Below, one piece after another: positions 7,920-16,942 of a stretch of DNA of 64,000 nucleotides. Every line of letters starts with the position of its first letter. The first letter of the stretch is position 1. A program made the translations under genes and the position numbers. The stretch comes from Streptomyces antimicrobicus. Lineage in GTDB: Bacteria > Actinomycetota > Actinomycetes > Streptomycetales > Streptomycetaceae. The stretch covers positions 1-64,000 of the forward strand of contig NZ_JAJAUY010000020.1 in the NCBI RefSeq assembly GCF_020532625.1, written 5' to 3'. The notes under the pieces are model-generated. The model was not told the DNA's origin, did no database searches, and saw only the letters and a list, made by a program, of their open reading frames with translations.

Positions 7920-8729
7920 TCAGCGGCGGACGCCCTCGGCGAGCTCGCCGGCCAGCGCCCGTACGGCCTCCAGCCCGGTCGGCAGGTCCGGCGCGTCGAG
8001 CAGCAGCTTGACGAAGGCGGAGCCGACGATCACCCCGTCGGCGAAGCCGGCCACCTCCTTGGCCTGCTCGGCGTTGGAGACGCCCAGGCCCACGCAGACC
8101 GGGGTGTCGGTGGTCCGGCGGGTGCGCTCGACCAGTTCCCGGGCCTGTGCGCCGACGGAGGCGCGGGTGCCGGTGACGCCCATCAGCGAGGCGGCGTAGA
8201 CGAAGCCGGTACCGGCCGCGGTGATGGTCGCCAGGCGCTCGTCCTTGCTGGAGGGGGCGACGACGAAGACGGTGGCCAGGCCGTGCTTCTCGGCGTGCTC
8301 GCGCCACAGCGCGGACTCCTGGACCGGCAGGTCGGGCAGGATGCAGCCGGCGCCGCCGGCCGCCGCCAGCTCGGCGGTGAAGCGCTCGACGCCGTAGCGG
8401 TCGATGGGGTTCCAGTACGTCATCACCAGCACCGGGGCGCCGGTGGCGGCGTGGGCCTCGCGGACCGTGCGCAGCACGTCGGCGATCTTGACGCCGCCGC
8501 GCAGGGCGATGTCGTCGGCGGTCTGGATGACCGGTCCGTCGAGCACCGGGTCCGAGTGGGGCAGGCCGACCTCGACGATGTCGGCGCCGCCGGCGAGGAC
8601 GGCCTTGACCGCCTCGATGCCGCCCTCGACGGTGGGGAAGCCGGCCGGGAGGTAGGCGACCAGGGCCGCGCGGTTCTCGGACTTGGCCTTGGCGAGCGTG
8701 TCGCTCAGCAGCTGGATGTTCCCGCTCAC
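7920..8729 (-). CDS. trpA: Tryptophan synthase alpha subunit
   Basis: A 269-residue TIM barrel that splits indole-3-glycerol phosphate to indole and glyceraldehyde 3-phosphate, passing indole to TrpB. The catalytic glutamate is in [10 protein letters not shown] (about residue 48), and the catalytic aspartate follows in [17 protein letters not shown] and the phosphate-binding GLGVSN and GVIVGSAF segments are intact. Normal length. The start overlaps the trpB stop by four bases (8726-8729), the usual coupling for the two subunits. Confidence 0.97.
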   Translation of the reverse strand: MSGNIQLLSDTLAKAKSENRAALVAYLPAGFPTVEGGIEAVKAVLAGGADIVEVGLPHSDPVLDGPVIQTADDIALRGGVKIADVLRTVREAHAATGAPVLVMTYWNPIDRYGVERFTAELAAAGGAGCILPDLPVQESALWREHAEKHGLATVFVVAPSSKDERLATITAAGTGFVYAASLMGVTGTRASVGAQARELVERTRRTTDTPVCVGLGVSNAEQAKEVAGFADGVIVGSAFVKLLLDAPDLPTGLEAVRALAGELAEGVRR

Positions 8730-9973
8730 TTGCTCTCCCCCTCGGCAGCGCCGTCGTACAGCCCGAAGTAGCGGGCGGCGGTGTCCATGTCCTTGTCGCC
8801 GCGGCCGGACAGGTTGACGATCAGCAGACCGTCCTTGCCCAGTTCCCGGCCGAGGTCGAGGGCGCCCGCGAGGGCGTGCGCGGACTCGATGGCGGGGATG
8901 ATGCCCTCGGTGCGCGAGAGCAGCCGCAGCGCCTGCATGGCGGCGTCGTCGGTGACCGCGCGGTACTCGCCGCGGCCGGTGCTCTTGAGGTAGGCGTGCT
9001 CCGGGCCGATGCCCGGGTAGTCCAGGCCGGCCGAGATCGAGTACGGCTCGGTGATCTGGCCCTCCTCGTCCTGCAGGACGTAGGAGCGGGAGCCGTGCAG
9101 GATGCCGGGCTCGCCGGCGGTCAGGGTGGCGGCGTGCTCGCCGGTCTCCACGCCGTGCCCGGCGGGCTCGAAGCCGACCAGGCGGACGTCGGTGTCCGGG
9201 ATGAAGGCGTGGAACAGGCCGATGGCGTTGGACCCGCCGCCGACGCAGGCGGCGACGGCGTCGGGCAGGCGCCCGGCGCGCTCCAGGATCTGCCGGCGGG
9301 CCTCGACGCCGATGACCCGGTGGAAGTCGCGGACCATCGCGGGGAAGGGGTGCGGGCCGGCGACGGTGCCGAAGAGGTAGTGGGTGCGGTCGACGTTGGC
9401 GACCCAGTCGCGGAACGCCTCGTTGATGGCGTCCTTCAGGGTGCGCGAGCCGGACTTCACGGCCACGACCTCGGCGCCCAGCATCCGCATCCGGGCCACG
9501 TTGAGGGCCTGGCGCTGGGTGTCGATCTCGCCCATGTAGATGGTGCAGTCGAGGCCGAAGAGGGCGCAGGCGGTGGCGGTGGCCACGCCGTGCTGGCCGG
9601 CTCCGGTCTCGGCGATCACGCGGGTCTTGCCCATGCGCTTGGTCAGCAGCGCCTGGCCCAGCACGTTGTTGATCTTGTGCGAGCCGGTGTGGTTGAGGTC
9701 CTCGCGCTTGAGGAAGATCCGCGCGCCGCCCGCGTGCTCGGCGAACCGCGGGACCTCCGTCAGGGCGCTGGGCCGGCCGGTGTAGTTGACCAGGAGGTCG
9801 CCCAGTTCGGCGACGAACGACGGATCGTCCTTGGCCTTGTCGTACTCGACGGCGACCTCGTCCACGGCGGCGACGAGCGCCTCGGGGATGAACTTGCCGC
9901 CGAAGTCGCCGAAGTAGCCCGCGGCGTCGGGAACGTGACCCTCAGGGTCCGGAATGAAGAACTCGCTGGACAT
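8726..9973 (-). CDS. trpB: Tryptophan synthase beta subunit
   Basis: A 415-residue PLP enzyme condensing indole with serine to give tryptophan. The PLP lysine is in [11 protein letters not shown] (about residue 102) and the phosphate-binding loop is [11 protein letters not shown]. The segment NHTGSHK and the C-terminal NLSGRGDKD are canonical. The ATG at 9973 is preceded by a good ribosome-binding site (GTAGGAG, 9980-9986). That site touches a long inverted repeat at 9984-10023 that may limit translation. TrpA follows with a four-base overlap, and upstream is the small trpM gene. Confidence 0.97.
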   Translation of the reverse strand: MSSEFFIPDPEGHVPDAAGYFGDFGGKFIPEALVAAVDEVAVEYDKAKDDPSFVAELGDLLVNYTGRPSALTEVPRFAEHAGGARIFLKREDLNHTGSHKINNVLGQALLTKRMGKTRVIAETGAGQHGVATATACALFGLDCTIYMGEIDTQRQALNVARMRMLGAEVVAVKSGSRTLKDAINEAFRDWVANVDRTHYLFGTVAGPHPFPAMVRDFHRVIGVEARRQILERAGRLPDAVAACVGGGSNAIGLFHAFIPDTDVRLVGFEPAGHGVETGEHAATLTAGEPGILHGSRSYVLQDEEGQITEPYSISAGLDYPGIGPEHAYLKSTGRGEYRAVTDDAAMQALRLLSRTEGIIPAIESAHALAGALDLGRELGKDGLLIVNLSGRGDKDMDTAARYFGLYDGAAEGESK

Positions 9974-9983
9974 GCCAGTACTC

Positions 9984-10023
9984 CTACGGAAGCGACGGTT
10001 GGATGCACCGTATTGCGCCGTAG
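9984..10023 (-). promoter_or_regulatory. Inverted repeat abutting the trpB ribosome-binding site
   Basis: Outer arms CTACGG (9984-9989) and CCGTAG (10018-10023) enclose inner arms ACGGT (9995-9999) and ACCGT (10007-10011). In the mRNA this makes a two-stage hairpin whose 3' arm contains the first bases of the trpB Shine-Dalgarno GTAGGAG. Its effect on translation is inferred. Confidence 0.5.
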
Positions 10024-10082
10024 GTCCCGCGGCCCTCGCGCCCCGCTGCAGCGCGGCTGCACCGGGTGCGGGCGGGGGACGG

Positions 10083-10325
10083 CTACCGCGCGGCTCCGCG
10101 GCGCCATCGCATGCCGTTGACCTGGCCGGGCTCGGAGCCGATCACGTACCGCACGCGGCGGCCGAGCACGCGCCGGGCCGGGGCCCGGCAGCCGCGCGGC
10201 TTGCAGCCGCGGGCGAGCGGGGCGTGCGGGTCGCGGCCGGCCGCCACCGCCACCGTACGCGCGCCGACCGGCCCCGGGCGCAGGGCGCCCGGGGTGCGGC
10301 GGCGGGTGCGGTGGGAGGCGGACAC
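10083..10325 (-). CDS. trpM: TrpM-like tryptophan biosynthesis modulator
   Basis: A very basic 80-residue protein between trpC and trpB. The C-terminal core, [18 protein letters not shown] followed by [16 protein letters not shown], matches the small TrpM/TrpX protein found at this position in Streptomyces trp operons, where it modulates tryptophan supply. Two cysteines flank PRG. The start is uncertain: GTG at 10325 lies 8 bases after the trpC stop, with GGAG upstream inside the trpC end. The first 35 residues are low-complexity Arg/Pro/Ala and may not all be translated. Biochemical function is not established by sequence. Confidence 0.72.
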   Translation of the reverse strand: MSASHRTRRRTPGALRPGPVGARTVAVAAGRDPHAPLARGCKPRGCRAPARRVLGRRVRYVIGSEPGQVNGMRWRRGAAR

Positions 10326-10333
10326 GACCGGTC

Positions 10334-11143
10334 TCAGCTCCGCCCGTGCCGCAGGGCGGGGTGGGCGCCGGCGGCGACGAGGTCGGCCACGGCCGACTTC
10401 GGGTCACGGCCGGTGACCAGGGACTCGCCGACCAGGACGGCGTCGGCGCCCTCGTTGGCGTAGGCGATCAGGTCGTGCGGGCCGCGGATGCCGGACTCGG
10501 CGACCTTGACGATCCCCGCGGGGATCTCGGGAACGACGCGCTCGAAGGTCGAGCGGTCCACCTCCAGGGTCTTGAGGTTGCGGGCGTTGACCCCGATGAT
10601 CCGGGCGCCGGCGGCCACCGCGCGCTCGACCTCCTCCTCGTCGTGGACCTCGACGAGCGGGGTGAGCCCGATGGACTCGGCGCGCTCGATGAGGGAGACG
10701 AGGGCCTCCTGCTCCAGGGCGGCCACGATCAGCAGCGCGAGGTCGGCGCCGTAGGCACGGGCCTCCCACAGCTGGTACGCGGTGACGATGAAGTCCTTGC
10801 GGAGGATCGGGATGTCCACGCGGGCGCGGACGGCCTCCAGGTCCGCCAGCGAGCCGCCGAAGCGGCGCTGCTCGGTCAGGACGGAGATGACGGCCGCGCC
10901 GCCCGCCTCGTAGTCGGCGGCGAGCCCGGCCGGGTCGGCGATCGCGGCCAGCGCGCCCTTGGACGGGCTGGACCGCTTGACCTCACAGATCACCTTGACG
11001 CCGTCGCCCCGCAGGGCCGCGACGCCGTCCTTGGCCTGGGGCGCCTTGGCGGCACGCTCCTTGAGCTCGTCGAGGCTCACGCGGGCCTGCCGTTCGGCAA
11101 GGTCTTCGCGGACCCCTTCGATGATCTCGTCGAGCACACTCAC
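10334..11143 (-). CDS. trpC: Indole-3-glycerol phosphate synthase
   Basis: A 269-residue TIM barrel converting 1-(2-carboxyphenylamino)-1-deoxyribulose 5-phosphate to indole-3-glycerol phosphate. Catalytic lysines are visible in [11 protein letters not shown] (about residue 55) and ILRKDFIV (about 114); catalytic glutamates are in VEVHDEEE and VAESGI. The conserved GVNARNLKT and VLVGESLV segments follow. The GTG start at 11143 has GGAAGGGGG upstream. This is the first enzyme gene of the trpC-trpM-trpB-trpA unit and does not overlap the small membrane genes before it. Confidence 0.96.
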   Translation of the reverse strand: MSVLDEIIEGVREDLAERQARVSLDELKERAAKAPQAKDGVAALRGDGVKVICEVKRSSPSKGALAAIADPAGLAADYEAGGAAVISVLTEQRRFGGSLADLEAVRARVDIPILRKDFIVTAYQLWEARAYGADLALLIVAALEQEALVSLIERAESIGLTPLVEVHDEEEVERAVAAGARIIGVNARNLKTLEVDRSTFERVVPEIPAGIVKVAESGIRGPHDLIAYANEGADAVLVGESLVTGRDPKSAVADLVAAGAHPALRHGRS

Positions 11144-11189
11144 GCGAGCGGCCCCCTTCCGGGTCGGTCGGCTGGTTCAAGGTCAGCAG

Positions 11190-11255
11190 TCACATCGTAT
11201 CCGCGTGGGGCGTCGCGCTCCGCACGTGGTTGACGGCGTCCCACTGGCTGGACAT
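11190..11255 (-). CDS. Possible 21-residue leader ORF upstream of trpC
   Basis: An ATG-initiated frame of 21 codons (MSSQWDAVNHVRS, ending HADTM) lies in the 137 bases between the DUF2752-like gene and trpC. It ends in ATG TGA. It has one tryptophan codon, at position 5, and only a weak upstream purine stretch (GTAGGAA, about 13 bases away). No terminator/antiterminator pair was found around it, so a classic attenuator is not supported. It may be a chance frame. Confidence 0.3.
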   Translation of the reverse strand: MSSQWDAVNHVRSATPHADTM

Positions 11256-11280
11256 TCGGAATCGGAGGTTCCTACGAGGC

Positions 11281-11766
11281 TCAGGGAGCCAGGGCCGATC
11301 CGACGGGCAGGTTCCGGACGACGGTGAAGGCCAGGGCCGCACCGCCCAGCACCCACCAGTGCCAGGGCCGCAGCGCCGGACGCGGTGCCGGGCGGCCCTG
11401 GGCGGCACGAACCAGCCACAGGACGAGGTAGCCGGCGAAGGCGACGTACGCCGTGACGGCGAGCGCGTTGTCCCCGAGGGCCGTGACCGGATCGCCGTGG
11501 GCGAACGCGTGCGCGCTGCGCAGTCCGCCGCATCCGGGGCACAGGATTCCGGTCAGCCGGAACATCGGACAGACCGGGTAGTGGCCGGGTTCGTTCGGAT
11601 CGACCAGGCCCACGTAGGCGAACGCGCCGGCCACGGCCGCGGCGGTCAGGGCCGGGGCGGCCAGCCGCCGGGCCCGGCCGGGCGGGGCCGCGGCGGCACC
11701 GGGAGCGGTGGGACCGGGGGCGGCGGCACCGGGGGCGGCACCGCGAGCGGGACGAGGGTCGGTCAC
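11281..11766 (-). CDS. DUF2752 family membrane protein
   Basis: A 161-residue protein with a 45-residue Pro/Ala-rich N-terminus and about three membrane helices. Between the helices it carries the DUF2752 hallmarks: CPMFRLTGILCPGCGGLRS, a C-x2-C-G-G-x-R cysteine cluster, and then HAFAHGDPVTAL. Function is unknown. The cysteines suggest metal or redox binding. The frame is open further upstream, but the GTG at 11766 has GGGGAG 8 bases before it, which can also be read as a GAGAAT -10 hexamer for a leaderless message. It lies between trp genes, as in other Streptomyces, without a clear role there. Confidence 0.8.
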   Translation of the reverse strand: MTDPRPARGAAPGAAAPGPTAPGAAAAPPGRARRLAAPALTAAAVAGAFAYVGLVDPNEPGHYPVCPMFRLTGILCPGCGGLRSAHAFAHGDPVTALGDNALAVTAYVAFAGYLVLWLVRAAQGRPAPRPALRPWHWWVLGGAALAFTVVRNLPVGSALAP

Positions 11767-11793
11767 GCGCTGATTCTCCCCGTACGGCACGAA

Positions 11794-11819
11794 AGGCGCG
11801 GCCCGACCGGGCCGCGCCT
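11794..11819 (-). terminator. Terminator hairpin after the HGxxPAAW gene
   Basis: AGGCGCGGCCC (11794-11804) and GGGCCGCGCCT (11809-11819) form a perfect 11-bp stem with a GACC loop, between the HGxxPAAW gene and the DUF2752-like gene. Confidence 0.75.
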
Positions 11820-11878
11820 CCTGGGCGACTTCGTACGAACGCCCGTACGCGAGCCGTCCGTGATCCTCACGCGAGCCG

Positions 11879-12127
11879 TCAGGCCTGCGCGGCCTTCGTG
11901 GCGGCGATGGCCTTGGCGAGGTCGTCGTGGACGGGCTTCTTGGCACCCATGCCCGCGGCCTTCATCGCCAGGCCGACGACACCACCGAGGGCGACGACGA
12001 CCAGGCCCGCCCAGAACCCGAGCGGGTTCGCCAGCACCATGAAGGCGCCGGAGACGCAGAAACCGATGAAGGCGATGATGACACCGGTCCAGGCGGCCGG
12101 GGTGTGTCCGTGGTTGCTGCCCGCCAT
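11879..12127 (-). CDS. HGxxPAAW motif small membrane protein
   Basis: An 82-residue protein beginning MAGSNHGHTPAAWTGVIIAF. It carries the H-G-x-x-P-A-A-W motif that names this actinobacterial family, followed by two membrane helices (about residues 13-33 and 40-60) and a short charged tail. Function is unknown. The ATG at 12127 has GAGGAG about 8 bases upstream and is preferred over a longer frame starting at 12193. It lies in the trp region, downstream of the Trp-associated membrane protein, and is closed by a hairpin at 11794-11819. Confidence 0.82.
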   Translation of the reverse strand: MAGSNHGHTPAAWTGVIIAFIGFCVSGAFMVLANPLGFWAGLVVVALGGVVGLAMKAAGMGAKKPVHDDLAKAIAATKAAQA

Positions 12128-12209
12128 GAATAGCTCCTCGTTGCTCTGTCGAACGCGCGCTGTGTGGAACGCTCGGAAAACATTCTTCCGCACCCTGCGG
12201 TGACGGTCG

Positions 12210-12863
12210 TCAGTGGGTGGGCCCCTCGCCGCGGCGGGTGGGGTCCTCGCCGCGGTCCAGGGCCTTCCACAGGTCCTCGGGCCGGTCCGGGTCCACGGGG
12301 GCCGGCCGCCCGGTGCGCGGCCCGCCGGCCCGCTCGTAGCGCCCGCCCATGGCGGGCCAGGACCGGCCGAAGCGCAGGGCCAGCAGCCCGGAGGCCAGGA
12401 TCAGGACGGCGCCGCAGGCCGTGACGTACGGCCACGCCGTATGGGTGAGTCCGGCCACCGTGGCGGCCGCGTCGGCGGTCGTACGGGCCGCCTCGTGGTC
12501 CAGCGCCTGCCGGTCCGAGGCCCCGGCGACGGCCGCCACCGCCGCGCCGAGCCCGCTGAGCGCCAGCAGGCCGGCCACCAGCAGCCGGCCCTTGCCGCGC
12601 ACGGCGAAGACGGCGACCAGGGCCGCGAGCCCCACGATCGCCAGGGCCGCCGGCACCCCGGTCACCATCCGGCCGTCGGCCGCGAGCGGCAACGAGCCGC
12701 CGCCGACGTCGGCGGTGCCACGGGCCCAGGTGCGCCCCGAGGCCAGCAGGACCACGGTGGCGCCGAGGGCGCCGAGCAGCAGGGCGGCGGCCACGCTGCG
12801 CCGCCCGGAGCGGGCGGCGGCGGGCCGGGAGTCATCGGTTCGGGGTGGGGGTACGGCGCTCAC
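12210..12863 (-). CDS. Trp-region conserved membrane protein (TIGR02234-like)
   Basis: A 217-residue protein with four predicted membrane helices: SVAAALLLGALGATVVLLAS, TGVPAALAIVGLAALVAVFA, LLVAGLLALSGLGAAVAAV and YVTACGAVLILASGLLALRF. A hydrophilic tail rich in Arg/Pro follows. Layout and position next to trpE match the trp-region membrane family TIGR02234, whose function is unknown. The GTG at 12863 lies 6 bases after a GACACT hexamer, so it may be translated from a leaderless mRNA. The frame stays open well upstream inside trpE, which is an artefact of GC bias. Confidence 0.78.
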   Translation of the reverse strand: MSAVPPPRTDDSRPAAARSGRRSVAAALLLGALGATVVLLASGRTWARGTADVGGGSLPLAADGRMVTGVPAALAIVGLAALVAVFAVRGKGRLLVAGLLALSGLGAAVAAVAGASDRQALDHEAARTTADAAATVAGLTHTAWPYVTACGAVLILASGLLALRFGRSWPAMGGRYERAGGPRTGRPAPVDPDRPEDLWKALDRGEDPTRRGEGPTH

Positions 12864-12895
12864 GTACCCAGTGTCCCCCCAGGCCCCGGCCCGGT

Positions 12896-12922
12896 GTCCG
12901 CCGGGGGCGGCCCCGGGCGGAC
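12896..12922 (-). terminator. Hairpin downstream of trpE
   Basis: GTCCGCC (12896-12902) pairs with GGCGGAC (12916-12922), and after one mismatch GGGG pairs with CCCC across a CGG loop. It lies in the 104 bases between trpE and the Trp-region membrane protein gene. Confidence 0.5.
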
Positions 12923-12967
12923 GCCCGGCACCCGAACGGGCCCGGGCGCCGGACGCGGGCGGGTGGT

Positions 12968-14470
12968 TCAGGCGCCGTGCAGCCGGTTGGCGGCGCCGAC
13001 GGCGCGCAGCACCGCGGCCGCCTTGTTGCGGCACTCCTGGTCCTCCGCCTCCGGCCGGGAGTCGGCGACCACACCGGCGCCGGCCTGGACGTACGCCGTG
13101 CCGTCGCGCAGCAGCGCGGTGCGGATGGCGATGGCGGTGTCGGAGTCCCCCGCGAAGTCGAGGTAGCCGACGCAGCCGCCGTACAGACCGCGGCGGGAGG
13201 GCTCCAGCTCCTCGATGATCTGCATGGCCCGCGGCTTGGGCGCGCCGGAGAGGGTGCCGGCGGGGAAGCAGGCCGTGAGCACGTCGAAGGCCGTCTTGCC
13301 CTCCGCGATCCGGCCGGTCACGGTGGAGACGATGTGCATGACGTGCGAGTACCGCTCGATCGACATGAAGTCGACCACCTCGACGGAGCCCGGCTCGCAG
13401 ACCCGGCCCAGGTCGTTGCGGCCGAGGTCGACCAGCATCAGGTGCTCGGCGCGCTCCTTGGGGTCGGCGAGCAGCTCCTCGGCGAGGTCGTGGTCCTCCT
13501 GCGGGGTGGCGCCGCGGTGCCGGGTGCCGGCGATGGGGTGCACCATGGCCCGCCCGTCCTCGACCTTCACCAGCGCCTCGGGGCTGGAGCCGACGACGTC
13601 GAAGCCGTTCTCGAAGCGGAAGAGGTACATGTAGGGGGACGGGTTGGTGGCCCGCAGGACCCGGTAGACGTCCAGCGCGGAGGCCGCGCAGGGGGTCTCG
13701 AACCGCTGCGAGGGCACCACCTGGAAGGCCTCGCCGGCGCGGATGCGCTCCTTGATGTCCTCCACGGCCGCCTGATAGGCCTCGCCGCCCCACAGCGCGC
13801 TGAACTCCGGCAGCTCGGAGGCCGGCAGCGGCGTCGGGGTGTACGGGGCGGGCCGCGCGAGGTCGGCCTCCATGGCGTCGAGCCGGGCCACCGCGTCGGC
13901 GTAGGCCTCGTCGACCCCGGTGTCGAGGGCGTTGTGGTTGATCGCGTTGGCGATCAGCAGGACCGTGCCGTCCCAGTGGTCGAGGACCGCCAGGTCGGAG
14001 GTGAGGAGCATGGTCAGCTCGGGGAGCCGCAGGTCGTCACGGCCGTGGTCGCCGATGCGCTCCAGGCGGCGGACGATGTCGTAACCGAGGTAGCCGACCA
14101 TGCCGCCGGTGAACGGGGGCACCACCCCGTCGAAGAACCCGGCCAGGTCGCGCGGGGTGTGCAGCGCCTGCACGGTGGCCCGCAGGGCGTCGAGCGGGTC
14201 GCCGTCGGTGGGGACGCCGACGGGGGCGGTGCCGATCCAGTGGGCCTGGCCGTCCCGGACGGTCAAGGTGGCGTCGGACCGGACCCCGATGAAGGAGTAG
14301 CGGGACCAGGAGCGCCCGTTCTCGGCGGACTCCAGCAGGAAGGTGCCGGGGCGTTCGGCGGCCAGCTTGCGGTAGAGCCCGACGGGGGTGTCCCCGTCCG
14401 CCAGCAGCTTGCGGCTGACGGGGATGACACGGCGGTCGGCCGCGAGTTTGCGGAACGTCTCGAGATCCAT
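12968..14470 (-). CDS. trpE: Anthranilate synthase component I
   Basis: A 500-residue chorismate-utilising enzyme making anthranilate from chorismate with ammonia or with a TrpG subunit. The tryptophan-feedback site [15 protein letters not shown] is present at about residues 45-59. The catalytic core carries [42 protein letters not shown] and [11 protein letters not shown]. No glutaminase domain is fused, so a separate TrpG/PabA must lie elsewhere. The gene starts 14 bases after the hisI stop, so the two are probably one transcript. There is no room for a separate leader or attenuator. Confidence 0.96.
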   Translation of the reverse strand: MDLETFRKLAADRRVIPVSRKLLADGDTPVGLYRKLAAERPGTFLLESAENGRSWSRYSFIGVRSDATLTVRDGQAHWIGTAPVGVPTDGDPLDALRATVQALHTPRDLAGFFDGVVPPFTGGMVGYLGYDIVRRLERIGDHGRDDLRLPELTMLLTSDLAVLDHWDGTVLLIANAINHNALDTGVDEAYADAVARLDAMEADLARPAPYTPTPLPASELPEFSALWGGEAYQAAVEDIKERIRAGEAFQVVPSQRFETPCAASALDVYRVLRATNPSPYMYLFRFENGFDVVGSSPEALVKVEDGRAMVHPIAGTRHRGATPQEDHDLAEELLADPKERAEHLMLVDLGRNDLGRVCEPGSVEVVDFMSIERYSHVMHIVSTVTGRIAEGKTAFDVLTACFPAGTLSGAPKPRAMQIIEELEPSRRGLYGGCVGYLDFAGDSDTAIAIRTALLRDGTAYVQAGAGVVADSRPEAEDQECRNKAAAVLRAVGAANRLHGA

Positions 14471-14484
14471 GGGGTGGGGCCTAC

Positions 14485-14871
14485 CTATTCGGCGTCGGCG
14501 GTCAGCGGGAGGACGTCGGCGTCGAAGCAGGTGCGGGCCCCGGTGTGGCAGGCCGCGCCGACCTGGTCGACCTTCACGAGCACGGTGTCGGCGTCGCAGT
14601 CGAGGGCGACGGACTTCACGTGCTGGACGTGGCCGGACGTGTCCCCCTTGACCCAGTACTCCCCGCGGCTGCGGGACCAGTAGGTGCAGCGGCCGGTGGT
14701 CAGGGTGCGGTGCAGCGCCTCGTCGTCCATCCAGCCGAGCATGAGCACCTCGCCGGTGTCGTACTGCTGGGCGATGGCGGGCACCAGGCCGTCCGGGGAA
14801 CGCTTGAGGCGGGCGGCGATGGCCGGGTCGAGGGCGCTGCGGGGCCCGCTGGGGCGGGGGGACGTACTCAT
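14485..14871 (-). CDS. hisI: Phosphoribosyl-AMP cyclohydrolase
   Basis: A 128-residue PRA-CH enzyme (third step of histidine synthesis, opening the adenine ring of PR-AMP). Metal-binding and catalytic motifs are intact: [30 protein letters not shown] and the cysteines in [12 protein letters not shown]. It is monofunctional, without the HisE domain. Two in-frame starts exist: ATG at 14871 (MSTSPRPS) and ATG at 14880 (MALMSTS). Neither has a clear ribosome-binding site. The gene is divergent from the TIGR03085-like gene, with an intergenic gap of 84-93 bases. It is co-directional with trpE, 14 bases apart, coupling a his gene to a trp gene. Confidence 0.94.
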   Translation of the reverse strand: MSTSPRPSGPRSALDPAIAARLKRSPDGLVPAIAQQYDTGEVLMLGWMDDEALHRTLTTGRCTYWSRSRGEYWVKGDTSGHVQHVKSVALDCDADTVLVKVDQVGAACHTGARTCFDADVLPLTADAE

Positions 14872-14964
14872 GAGGGCCATTGTGCCGCGATCACGGGGGC
14901 GCGACGGGCCGCTGTCCGCCTGATGGGCACGCAGCGGCGGGTCCCCGGACGTAGGCTTGCCGGC

Positions 14965-15597
14965 ATGTCGACCCATGCGAAGCGCGAACGCCTGCTGCTG
15001 GCGGACCTGTTGGAGGCGGCCGGGCCGGAGGCGCCCACGCTGTGCCAGGGCTGGACCTGCCGTGATCTCGCCGCGCACGTGGTGGTGCGCGAGCGGCGCC
15101 CGGACGCGGCCGGCGGGCTGCTGCTGAACGTGCTCAAGACCCGGCTGGACCAGGCGATGGCGCAGTACGCGGCCAAGCCGTACGAGGAGCTGATCCAGCT
15201 GATCCGCACCGGGCCGCCGCGGCTGTCGCCGTACGCGCTGAAGCAGATCGACGAGGCGGCGAACGCGGTGGAGTTCTACGTCCACGCCGAGGACGTGCGC
15301 CGGGCCCAGCCCGACTGGACGCCGCGCGAGCTGGACCCGGTCTTCTCGGCCGCGCTGTGGTCCCGGCTGGAGAAGCTGGCCCGGCTGACCGGCCGGCGCT
15401 CGCCGGTGGGCCTGGTGCTGCGCCGCCCCGACGGCCAGACGGTGGTGGCGCACAAGGGCACCCCGGTGGTCACGGTGACCGGTGAGCCCGGCGAGCTGAC
15501 CCTGTTCTGCTTCGGCCGCCAGGACGCCGCCGCGGTGGAACTGGACGGCGACAAGGAGGCCGTGGCCCGGCTGACCACGGCCAGGCTGGGGATCTAG
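14965..15597 (+). CDS. TIGR03085-like family protein (DinB/maleylpyruvate-isomerase-like fold)
   Basis: A 210-residue protein of the actinobacterial group that resembles mycothiol-dependent maleylpyruvate isomerase and DinB-like four-helix proteins. Seen: an N-terminal [13 protein letters not shown] helix, [20 protein letters not shown] containing the conserved W-x-x-x-D-L-x-x-H pattern, and [17 protein letters not shown] with the second conserved E and H. These histidine/acid positions usually bind a metal. The substrate is unknown. A TAGGCT hexamer at 14952-14957 ends 7 bases before the ATG, with no Shine-Dalgarno, so the mRNA is probably leaderless. Confidence 0.8.
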   Translation: MSTHAKRERLLLADLLEAAGPEAPTLCQGWTCRDLAAHVVVRERRPDAAGGLLLNVLKTRLDQAMAQYAAKPYEELIQLIRTGPPRLSPYALKQIDEAANAVEFYVHAEDVRRAQPDWTPRELDPVFSAALWSRLEKLARLTGRRSPVGLVLRRPDGQTVVAHKGTPVVTVTGEPGELTLFCFGRQDAAAVELDGDKEAVARLTTARLGI

Positions 15598-15646
15598 GAA
15601 CGGTCGGAGTGCGTCGTGAGGGGGCGGACCGTAGGGTCCGGACATC

Positions 15647-16085
15647 ATGAACACGTTCCTCCCTCGGCCGCGCCTTTCCGCCGACGAGCTTTTTCACCTC
15701 TTGCGCGCACGCTTGCCCTCGGCGCTTCTGCAGCGGGCCACTACCGCTGCAGGCGTCGAGGTGGTCGGCGTGTCGGTGGCCCGGAACCGGGTGCGTGGCG
15801 TGTGGGACGAGTGGCGCGGGTGTGCCCGGTGCTCGCGCAGCCGCTGCCAGGGGTGTCGCACTGGGCGTCCGGTGAGGAAGGCATCTGGGGCCGGGGCTCG
15901 CCCAGCTCTTCCTCGCCCAGGGTGCGTACCTGGAGCTGGTCGTCGACAGACCGCCGTTGGATCCTCGGGCAGCGGCGCAGGCGGCCACGGAGTTGCTGGG
16001 CTACTGCCACGACACCGTGCAGGACCCGTGGACCGCCGGCGACGGCATGGTCCGATCGACGGTCTGGTCGCTGTGGTGGGACTGA
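15647..16085 (+). pseudogene. Frameshifted gene relic, unrecognised family
   Basis: No single frame covers this region, but coding-like sequence continues across three. Frame 2 reads [20 protein letters not shown], then VEVVGVSVARNRVRGVWDEW. Frame 1 continues with LAQPLPGVSHWASGEEGIWG. Frame 3 finishes with FLAQGAYLELVVDRPPLDPR through MVRSTVWSLWWD to a stop at 16083-16085. GC3 is high in each segment, as in real genes here. A TAGGGT hexamer 9 bases before the ATG resembles the leaderless promoters of neighbouring genes, so the control region survived. Two frameshifts would be needed. Sequencing error is the alternative. No known domain was recognised. Confidence 0.5.
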
Positions 16086-16309
16086 GCCGCTTCGCGGCCG
16101 ACGTATGACGGCCTCAAGAGCCGGCGCGTCGCTGCCCGGCCGGTGGTGACGCGGAGGACCCCGTGATCGTCGGGTTCGGCTGGGCCTGGCGCCCCCCACC
16201 TTTTGCGGTCGCGGCCGGAGTTGGCCTGAACGCACGCTTGTCCGGCCCCGCCCTGGCCTGCTTAATGGGTCGTCCGGTTCACGCCAGTCGAGCGCGTTAC
16301 GGGGGCGCC
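16086..16309. other. Intergenic region without a supported gene
   Basis: About 220 bases between the relic and the DUF6232-like gene. The GC profile is mixed, with lower-GC patches such as CACCTTTTGCGG. A frame starting at GTG 16163 is continuous with the next gene, but its codon usage is poor, and I do not support it as coding. The promoter of the two-gene cassette probably lies here. Confidence 0.5.
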
Positions 16310-16942
16310 ATGGAATCCACTCCGGTCACACCGCCACCTCCGTCCAGACCTCCGGCCGCTCCGCCTCCTGCGGCACCGCCGCCTCCGCCGGTGCCGCCGC
16401 CGATGCGGTCCCACGACGGGGTGCAGCTGGAGGTGAGCAGGCGGCTGCTGTGGGTGGGCGAGGCGGCGTACCCGCTGCACAACATCGCCCGGGTGCACAC
16501 CTTCACCCTGCGTCCCGACCGGTGGGGGGCGTTCGTGTCGTTCCTCAAGTGGCTGGGCGGGACGGTGGTGGTGTTCGTGCTGCTGCAGACCGCGAACGAG
16601 AGCACCTCGTCGTACTCCGAGCGCGACGAGAACGCCGACGGGCTGTGGATCATCGGCGGCATGGCGGCGATCGGCCTGGTCATCACGCTGGTCGCCCGGC
16701 TCGCCACCCCCTCCCGGCACGCCCTCGGCGTGGAGACCTCCGGTCCCTCCACGGCGCTGGTGACCCTGCCGGAGAAGGAGCAGCTGCGGCAGCTGGTCGG
16801 GCTGATCGTGCACGCCATCGAACATCCGGAGACGGAGTTCTCCGTACGGGTCGAGCGGTTGAGCATCAATCCGAAGAACTACCACCTGGGGGACAGCGTG
16901 AACATCTACGGCGGGTCGGGGCACACGGGGGTGGCCAAGTGA
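16310..16942 (+). CDS. DUF6232-like membrane protein with C-terminal glycine-rich motif
   Basis: A 210-residue protein. Order: a Pro-rich N-terminus (about 30 of the first 35 residues are P/A/S), a conserved block QLEVSRRLLWVGEAAYPLHN typical of DUF6232, and two membrane helices (GTVVVFVLLQTAN near residue 85; IIGGMAAIGLVITLVARL near 120). A soluble C-terminal domain ends in YHLGDSVNIYGGSGHTGVAK. That last 20-residue motif recurs at the N-terminus of the next protein, which overlaps by four bases. ATG 16310 has GGGGG 5 bases upstream. Function is unknown. The matched motifs suggest the two proteins contact each other directly. Confidence 0.75.
   Translation: MESTPVTPPPPSRPPAAPPPAAPPPPPVPPPMRSHDGVQLEVSRRLLWVGEAAYPLHNIARVHTFTLRPDRWGAFVSFLKWLGGTVVVFVLLQTANESTSSYSERDENADGLWIIGGMAAIGLVITLVARLATPSRHALGVETSGPSTALVTLPEKEQLRQLVGLIVHAIEHPETEFSVRVERLSINPKNYHLGDSVNIYGGSGHTGVAK

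Noticed and set aside
12864-13793. Fusion of the Trp-region membrane protein with upstream sequence
   Set aside because: The frame is open through the trpE 3' end, but the translation there has no homology and the trpE frame is intact. The GTG at 12863 is used.
14471-14484. Leader-peptide attenuator before trpE
   Set aside because: Only 14 bases lie between hisI and trpE, which leaves no space for a leader peptide or terminator.
16163-16309. Extended N-terminus of the DUF6232-like protein from GTG 16163
   Set aside because: Codon usage and composition of the added stretch are poor. ATG 16310 has a ribosome-binding site and begins at the usual Pro-rich leader.
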